Assembly: GCA_002727315.1 (NCBI GenBank)
Contig: PBWR01000021.1
Coordinates: 1 to 56,740, forward strand
Source of the DNA: Alphaproteobacteria bacterium
Lineage (GTDB): Bacteria; Pseudomonadota; Alphaproteobacteria; UBA6615
Length of the DNA stretch: 56,740 nt
Reading direction: 5' to 3'
This document shows positions 53,058 through 56,740 of the stretch, in pieces. Made by a program: the position numbers and the translations under genes. The notes beneath the pieces are model-generated. The model was not told the origin of the DNA and made no database searches. It saw nothing but the letters and a program-made list of their open reading frames with translations. Every line of letters starts with the position of its first letter. The stretch's first letter is position 1.

Positions 53058-54035
53058 ATGCTGAAGAATGTCCCCCTTGGCCGATCGGGCCTGACCATCT
53101 CCCAGCTCGGTCTCGGCGCCAACCGCCTGCTCGATCCCAACGAGAAGGAGTTCGTGAAGACGGTGAACGCGGCGCTCGACCGGGGACTTAACTTCGTCGA
53201 CAGCGCGGCGATCTACGGCATGGGGCGCAGTGAATCCTTCTTCGGCGCTGTGCTGGGCGAGCGGCGCAGCGAAGTGGTCCTTGCCAGCAAGTGCGGCATC
53301 TACGTCAACGACGAGGGCAACGTCGCCATCGACGCCACCCCCGACACCATCCGCCGCGAATGTGACGAGAGCCTGCAGCGTCTCAACACGGACGTGATCG
53401 ATCTCTACTACCTGCACCAGGTCCCCAGGGACATCCCGCTCGAGGACAGTATCGGCACCATGGCCGAGCTTGTGACGGCCGGAAAGGTACGGAGCCTCGG
53501 CATCTGTAACTGCACGGCGGATGAATTGCGCCGAGCCCATGCCGTCCATCCGATGGCGGCGCTGCAGACCGAGTACTCCCTGTTCACCCGCGAACCGGAG
53601 GTCGACCTGATCCCCGTGTGCCGTGAGCTCGACATCGCATTCATTGCCTACGGTCCTCTGGCCTATGCCTTCTTCGGGGGCACGGTGCGCAGCCGCGCCG
53701 ATGTGCCCGAAGGCGATGCCTGGCGGCTCAGCAACGAGCGGTTCCAGGAGGACGCCTTCGACCACAATCTTGCACTGCTCGATGAACTCGAGATGATGGC
53801 GGCCGATCTCGGGGCAACGACCGGCCAACTGTCTTTGGCGTGGCTGCTGGCCAAGGGCGACGACGTGATACCGATCCCCGGCTCCCGCCAGCTTGTGCAC
53901 CTTCAGGAAAACCTCGCCGCAGCGGATATCGCGCTCTCGCCCGAACAGGTCGCGCAAATCGATGCTGCCTTCCCGCCCGGTGTCGCCAAGGGCGGTGCCC
54001 GCGGCGGGCACTCGCCGAGTGTTGCGAACTTCTAG
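53058..54035 (+). CDS. Aldo/keto reductase
   Basis: This 325-residue TIM-barrel protein has the aldo/keto reductase catalytic tetrad: Asp48, Tyr53, Lys78 and His120 (FVDSAAIYG, LASKCG, DLYYLH). PIPGSR in the C-terminal half binds NADPH. It reduces aldehydes or ketones or oxidises alcohols. ATG 53058 follows a GGAG ribosome site. The gene is divergent from the dioxygenase across 98 bp and 27 bp before the GMC oxidoreductase, so the two plus-strand genes form one unit. Confidence 0.9.
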   Translation: MLKNVPLGRSGLTISQLGLGANRLLDPNEKEFVKTVNAALDRGLNFVDSAAIYGMGRSESFFGAVLGERRSEVVLASKCGIYVNDEGNVAIDATPDTIRRECDESLQRLNTDVIDLYYLHQVPRDIPLEDSIGTMAELVTAGKVRSLGICNCTADELRRAHAVHPMAALQTEYSLFTREPEVDLIPVCRELDIAFIAYGPLAYAFFGGTVRSRADVPEGDAWRLSNERFQEDAFDHNLALLDELEMMAADLGATTGQLSLAWLLAKGDDVIPIPGSRQLVHLQENLAAADIALSPEQVAQIDAAFPPGVAKGGARGGHSPSVANF

Positions 54036-54062
54036 CCGCTGCGGCACCGGGGGCATCGCACC

Positions 54063-55685
54063 ATGGCCGACACATTCGACTACATCATCATCGGCGCCGG
54101 CTCGGCGGGATCGGTGCTCGCCAACCGTCTCTCGGCGGGCGACGCCACCGTTTGCCTGCTCGAGGCCGGCCCACCCGACCGGCACCCGTGGATCCACATC
54201 CCGGCCGGCTTCATGAAGACCCTGACCCACCCAAGACTGAGTTGGGGCTATGAATCCGAACCGAGCGCCGGCACGGCCGGGCGCAGCGTCTACGCCCCCC
54301 GCGGCAGGACCCTCGGCGGATCAAGCTCCATCAACGGCCACATCTACAATCGCGGCCAGCGGATGGATTTCGACACCTGGGCCCAACAGGGTAACCGGGG
54401 TTGGGGCTACACCGACATTCTGCCCTACTTCAAACGCTCCGAGCGCCGCATCGGAGGCCCGGGGGAGGGCTTTCACGGCCGTGACGGCGAATGGACCATC
54501 ACCGACATCGATACGCCCGATCCCATTTGTGACGCCTATATCGCGGGCGCGGTCGGCATGGGGATTCCGCGAAACGCCGACTACAACGGCGCCACCCAGG
54601 CCGGGGTCGGTTACTTCCAGCGAGCGATCCACAAGGGGCGGCGCGTCAGCGCGGCCCGCGCCTTCCTGCACCCGGTCAAGCAGCGCGGGAACCTCGACAT
54701 CCGCACCGAAGCCCACACCCAACGCATCCGTTTCGAAGGCAAGCGCGCCGTCGGCGTCGTCTATCGCCGCGGCGGCCGTGATATCGAAATTCGGGCCAAC
54801 CGCGAAATCATCCTGTCGAGTGGTGCCGTCGGCTCACCGCAACTGTTGCAGATCTCGGGCATCGGCCCCGCCGCACTGCTGCAAGACATCGGAGTGCCCG
54901 TGCGGCTCAACCTACCCGGTGTCGGTGAAAACCTGGCCGACCATTACGGCGTCCGCGCCTCCGCACGCGTGCGGAACGGTGCCACACTGAACGAGCGTTC
55001 CCACGGCCTGGCCTTGATGCGCGAAGTAGCCCGGTACGCGATCAAACGCACCGGCCTGCTGGCCATGTCGCCGAGCCAAGTCTTCGTCTTCTGGAAATCG
55101 AACCCGACGCTGGACCTGCCCGACCTGCAACTCATCTTCACACCGGCGAGCTACAAGGACGGCAAGATCGCCGAACTCGACGATTATCCCGGCATGACGT
55201 CCGGTGCCTTCGCCTTGCGCCCCCAGAGCAAGGGCTATGTGCGCGCCCGTTCACCGGACGCGGCCGACAAGCCCGTGATCCAGCCCAATTACCTGGCGCA
55301 CGAATATGACCAGCAAGTCACGGTTGCGGGCATACGCCTCGAGCGCCAGCTCCTGCAAACACCGGAACTCGCGCAGTATTTCGATCATGAGATGTTCCCC
55401 GGCAACGGCATTCAGAGCGACGATGAGATACTCGATTTTGCGCGCAGCTACGGCACCACGGTCTTCCACCTGGTCAGCACCTGCCGCATGGGTCCGGCCG
55501 ACGGCACGGACAATGTGGTCGACGACGAACTGCGGGTGCATGGCCTGGACGCCCTGCGCGTCGTCGATGCCTCGGTCATGCCCACCATGCCGTCGGCCAA
55601 CACAAATGCCGCCACGATCATGATTGCGGAAAAGGGCGCAGACATGATCCTGGGCAACACACCGCCGCCCCCAGCGGCTGTCTGA
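54063..55685 (+). CDS. GMC-family FAD oxidoreductase (choline dehydrogenase-like)
   Basis: This 540-residue flavoprotein begins with the FAD-binding motif YIIIGAGSAGSVLANRLS, and GGSSSINGHIYNRG is the GMC signature 1; GAVGSPQLLQISGIGP is signature 2. Near the C-terminus HLVSTCRMG provides the active-site His, and the second catalytic residue in NTNAA is Asn, as in choline/alcohol dehydrogenases of this family. It oxidises an alcohol to the aldehyde. Its place after the AKR suggests that the two act on the same pathway. A terminator-like hairpin follows about 60 bp after the stop. Confidence 0.92.
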   Translation: MADTFDYIIIGAGSAGSVLANRLSAGDATVCLLEAGPPDRHPWIHIPAGFMKTLTHPRLSWGYESEPSAGTAGRSVYAPRGRTLGGSSSINGHIYNRGQRMDFDTWAQQGNRGWGYTDILPYFKRSERRIGGPGEGFHGRDGEWTITDIDTPDPICDAYIAGAVGMGIPRNADYNGATQAGVGYFQRAIHKGRRVSAARAFLHPVKQRGNLDIRTEAHTQRIRFEGKRAVGVVYRRGGRDIEIRANREIILSSGAVGSPQLLQISGIGPAALLQDIGVPVRLNLPGVGENLADHYGVRASARVRNGATLNERSHGLALMREVARYAIKRTGLLAMSPSQVFVFWKSNPTLDLPDLQLIFTPASYKDGKIAELDDYPGMTSGAFALRPQSKGYVRARSPDAADKPVIQPNYLAHEYDQQVTVAGIRLERQLLQTPELAQYFDHEMFPGNGIQSDDEILDFARSYGTTVFHLVSTCRMGPADGTDNVVDDELRVHGLDALRVVDASVMPTMPSANTNAATIMIAEKGADMILGNTPPPPAAV

Positions 55686-55717
55686 GGCTGGCCGAAAACC
55701 GGACTAAATGGAGAAAA

Positions 55718-55745
55718 TGGTCGGGAAGAGAGGATTCGAACCTCC
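55718..55745 (-). tRNA. 3' end of a tRNA-Pro-like gene (28 nt fragment); candidate att site
   Basis: Read on the minus strand, 28 nt match a tRNA 3' end: a T-stem GGAGG, loop TTCGAAT, closing CCTCT, an acceptor strand CTTCCCG, discriminator A and CCA. The matching 5' acceptor (CGGGAAG) and the D and anticodon arms are missing; instead a hairpin follows. The C1-G72 pairing implied by CCCG is typical of tRNA-Pro. A bare 3' fragment next to foreign-looking DNA is the usual trace of a tyrosine-integrase attachment site; the intact tRNA should lie beyond the right edge. Confidence 0.75.
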
Positions 55746-55765
55746 GGCCCCTACGGGGGCCTTTT
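55746..55765 (+). terminator. Hairpin with T-run at the border of the integrated element
   Basis: GGCCCC, loop TACG and GGGGCC form a 6 bp stem followed by TTTT on the plus strand. It may end the AKR-GMC transcript. It overlaps the start of the foreign region next to the tRNA fragment. A hairpin with the same GGGGGCCTTTT tail recurs at 56171-56194. Confidence 0.65.
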
Positions 55766-55858
55766 ATCAGTGGCCGCACTTTGCAGGATACGGGGGGTCC
55801 CATTTACATCAAAAAAGCTCTACAACGGATATGGAACCAACTAAATTAGAAGGTAGCA

Positions 55859-56113
55859 ATGTCAAATTTGACCAAGGGCGAAATTCGCAAACTAAACGCT
55901 TTGAAGAAATCAATAGGCGATGAATTAGGGCAAAAAGCATTCGATGAATGGCGGAAGTCCAATTCCAAGGTGGATAAAGTTGCAGAGAAAATTGTAACGA
56001 TACTGTCTTCCGCTAAAGGCATTGAATCACTCAATTTAGGCTCAAAAGGCTATACGATTTATAAGTCTCGTGGTCGGGGGAAAAAGGGGATTAAGGCCGT
56101 CAAGAACACTTGA
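55859..56113 (+). CDS. Unrecognised small AT-rich protein of the integrated element
   Basis: This 84-residue protein has AGAAGG five bases before its ATG, and so is probably translated. It is basic and helical (EIRKLNALKKSIGDELGQ, VAEKIVTILSSAKG) with a Lys/Gly-rich end. The gene is much more AT-rich than all chromosomal genes in the window, which points to horizontal acquisition. No family was recognised. It is the first gene inside the element and is followed by a hairpin terminator. Confidence 0.65.
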   Translation: MSNLTKGEIRKLNALKKSIGDELGQKAFDEWRKSNSKVDKVAEKIVTILSSAKGIESLNLGSKGYTIYKSRGRGKKGIKAVKNT

Positions 56114-56151
56114 TTATGGCGGCTTTCTCCTTTAGCCGCGTGATACGAGAG

Positions 56152-56582
56152 TTAATTCAGGCTCCCGCGAGGCATCCCCTCCGGGGGCCTTTTGTTTTGG
56201 CCAGTTCCAATCACATCAAGGTAGTGGGCGATTTGCCGGTCTATCTCATTTGGGTCGAGGTTGCGAACCCCCACCCGTCTGGCAGGTTCGAGATTTTGCA
56301 GTCGGCCCAGAGTTGCCAGTGCATTGTGAGCAACCGAAAGGCTGCCTGACGCGATTGGACGGCGATATAGGTCTTCCACCTCCTCGACCACATCAAAGTC
56401 TTCAGTGCTCCTCAGAACGGCGTCACGGTGGCTCTGGACGATGTCCTGTACGTCGGGGCGCTTTAGGCTCTCTTAGCGGCGCTGGAGTGGCTATATCCAG
56501 CCTGAACGGCTGCTGCGCGGCCGTTGCCGCCACAGGCGATATACGCGTGGGCAAAGCGTGTTTGTTTCTCGTTGAGTGGCAT
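56152..56582 (-). pseudogene. Phage terminase small subunit gene broken by a frameshift
   Basis: From ATG 56582 (AGGAAG six bases before it) the frame reads MPLNEKQTRFAHAYI and AAAVQAGYSHSSAAKRA, the start of a Terminase_2-type small subunit, then stops at 56463. The next frame carries on with SLKRPDVQDIVQSHRDAVL and a long helical tail to 56152, which is what the family shows after RAGYS...A. A two-base gain or one-base loss in the AGAGAG run near 56470 explains this. Such subunits recognise phage DNA for packaging. A sequence error in that run should be considered. Confidence 0.7.
56171..56194 (+). terminator. Hairpin terminator after the small element gene
   Basis: CCCC, loop TCCG and GGGG with outer GG/CC pairs (three-base bulge) are followed by TTTTGTTTT on the plus strand. 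It fits the end of the 55859 gene. It lies inside the tail of the broken terminase frame, which may explain why that tail is Pro/Gly-rich at its end. Confidence 0.6.
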
Positions 56583-56740
56583 GACAATCTTCCTGATGGG
56601 TACAGGGCGATTGTCGACCATGGTTGGCAGTTTTCCCAGCGGTTGTTAAGCGCTTGAATGGTTAGGGCATTTAATTTCTCAGCACCGGGATCGCACCAGC
56701 CCATAGCTTCTAGTTCCTCAATGCTCGGCGCATCATGAAA
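56423..56740 (-). CDS. Possible partial ORF at the right edge
   Basis: A minus-strand frame enters from the right edge and is open to a stop at 56423. Its first 40 codons look like protein (APSIEELEAMGWCDPGAEKL, then ALNNRWENC). From about 56580 it runs antiphase through the terminase gene, where it is Arg/Pro/Thr-rich and unlikely to be real. The true gene may end near 56590 in another frame. I cannot name it. Confidence 0.25.
   Translation of the reverse strand, partial: FHDAPSIEELEAMGWCDPGAEKLNALTIQALNNRWENCQPWSTIALYPSGRLSCHSTRNKHALPTRISPVAATAAQQPFRLDIATPAPLREPKAPRRTGHRPEPP

Noticed and set aside
52959-54230. 423-codon minus-strand frame opposite the aldo/keto reductase
   Set aside because: Shadow; the plus strand carries the full catalytic tetrad of an aldo/keto reductase.
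55718-55800. Complete tRNA gene at the right border
   Set aside because: Only the T-arm and 3' acceptor strand are present; no 5' acceptor, D-arm or anticodon arm follows.
1-56740. CRISPR array, rRNA operon or insertion sequence
   Set aside because: No regularly spaced repeats, rRNA motifs, transposase or flanking inverted repeats were seen by eye.

Overview
The window is GC-rich chromosomal DNA that looks alphaproteobacterial, probably Rhodospirillales-like. This is inferred from the ppdK-glyS-glyQ block, the acuI-type reductase, the DUF2007 / methyltransferase / polyprenyl synthase neighbourhood and the style of the surface-polysaccharide genes. No rRNA, complete tRNA, CRISPR array or insertion sequence was seen. 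A 3' tRNA fragment near the right edge marks the border of an integrated element.

Region 1 (about 1-34.3 kb) is mainly envelope polysaccharide and LPS genes in several operons. A minus-strand operon encodes a methyltransferase, a split transketolase, a radical SAM/SPASM protein and a truncated membrane protein, preceded by a glycosyltransferase-methyltransferase fusion. Next come an SGNH-like protein, two tandem DegT aminotransferases, and a plus-strand operon of GT2, methyltransferase and B12-binding radical SAM protein. A second minus operon holds an outer-membrane barrel protein, a lipoprotein hydrolase, a GT2, an ABC-2 permease fused to a degenerate ATPase domain, and a methyltransferase. 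An O-antigen polymerase/ligase-like protein follows, with a PDV-motif membrane protein, a sulfatase-fold protein, a VanZ-like protein, an SH3 protein and a Sel1 protein. After acuI and a thiolase there is a four-gene operon (GT9, GT2, GT4, asparagine synthase) typical of LPS core assembly. Together these genes would make modified sugars, transfer them, polymerise and export the glycan.

Region 2 (about 34.4-48.8 kb) is housekeeping: ygfZ, ppdK, glyS, glyQ, a TrmN6-like methyltransferase, DUF2007, a polyprenyl diphosphate synthase, an alpha/beta hydrolase, a cardiolipin synthase-like protein, a ketopantoate-reductase-like protein and a small HTH operon. Region 3 (about 49.1-55.7 kb) is a catabolic-looking set: a TPP enzyme, an isopropylmalate-dehydrogenase-like enzyme, a two-domain VOC dioxygenase, an aldo/keto reductase and a GMC oxidoreductase. 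Region 4 (55.72 kb to the end) is the edge of an integrated element: a tRNA-Pro-like 3' end, an AT-rich small gene and a frameshifted phage terminase small subunit.

The most unusual observations are the permease with a pseudo-ATPase tail, a strong terminator lying inside the start of the next gene, a split transketolase set in a glycan locus, and three small genes interrupted by in-frame stops (at 26.5, 29.3 and 35.6 kb). All functional calls come from reading motifs by eye; no database search was run.
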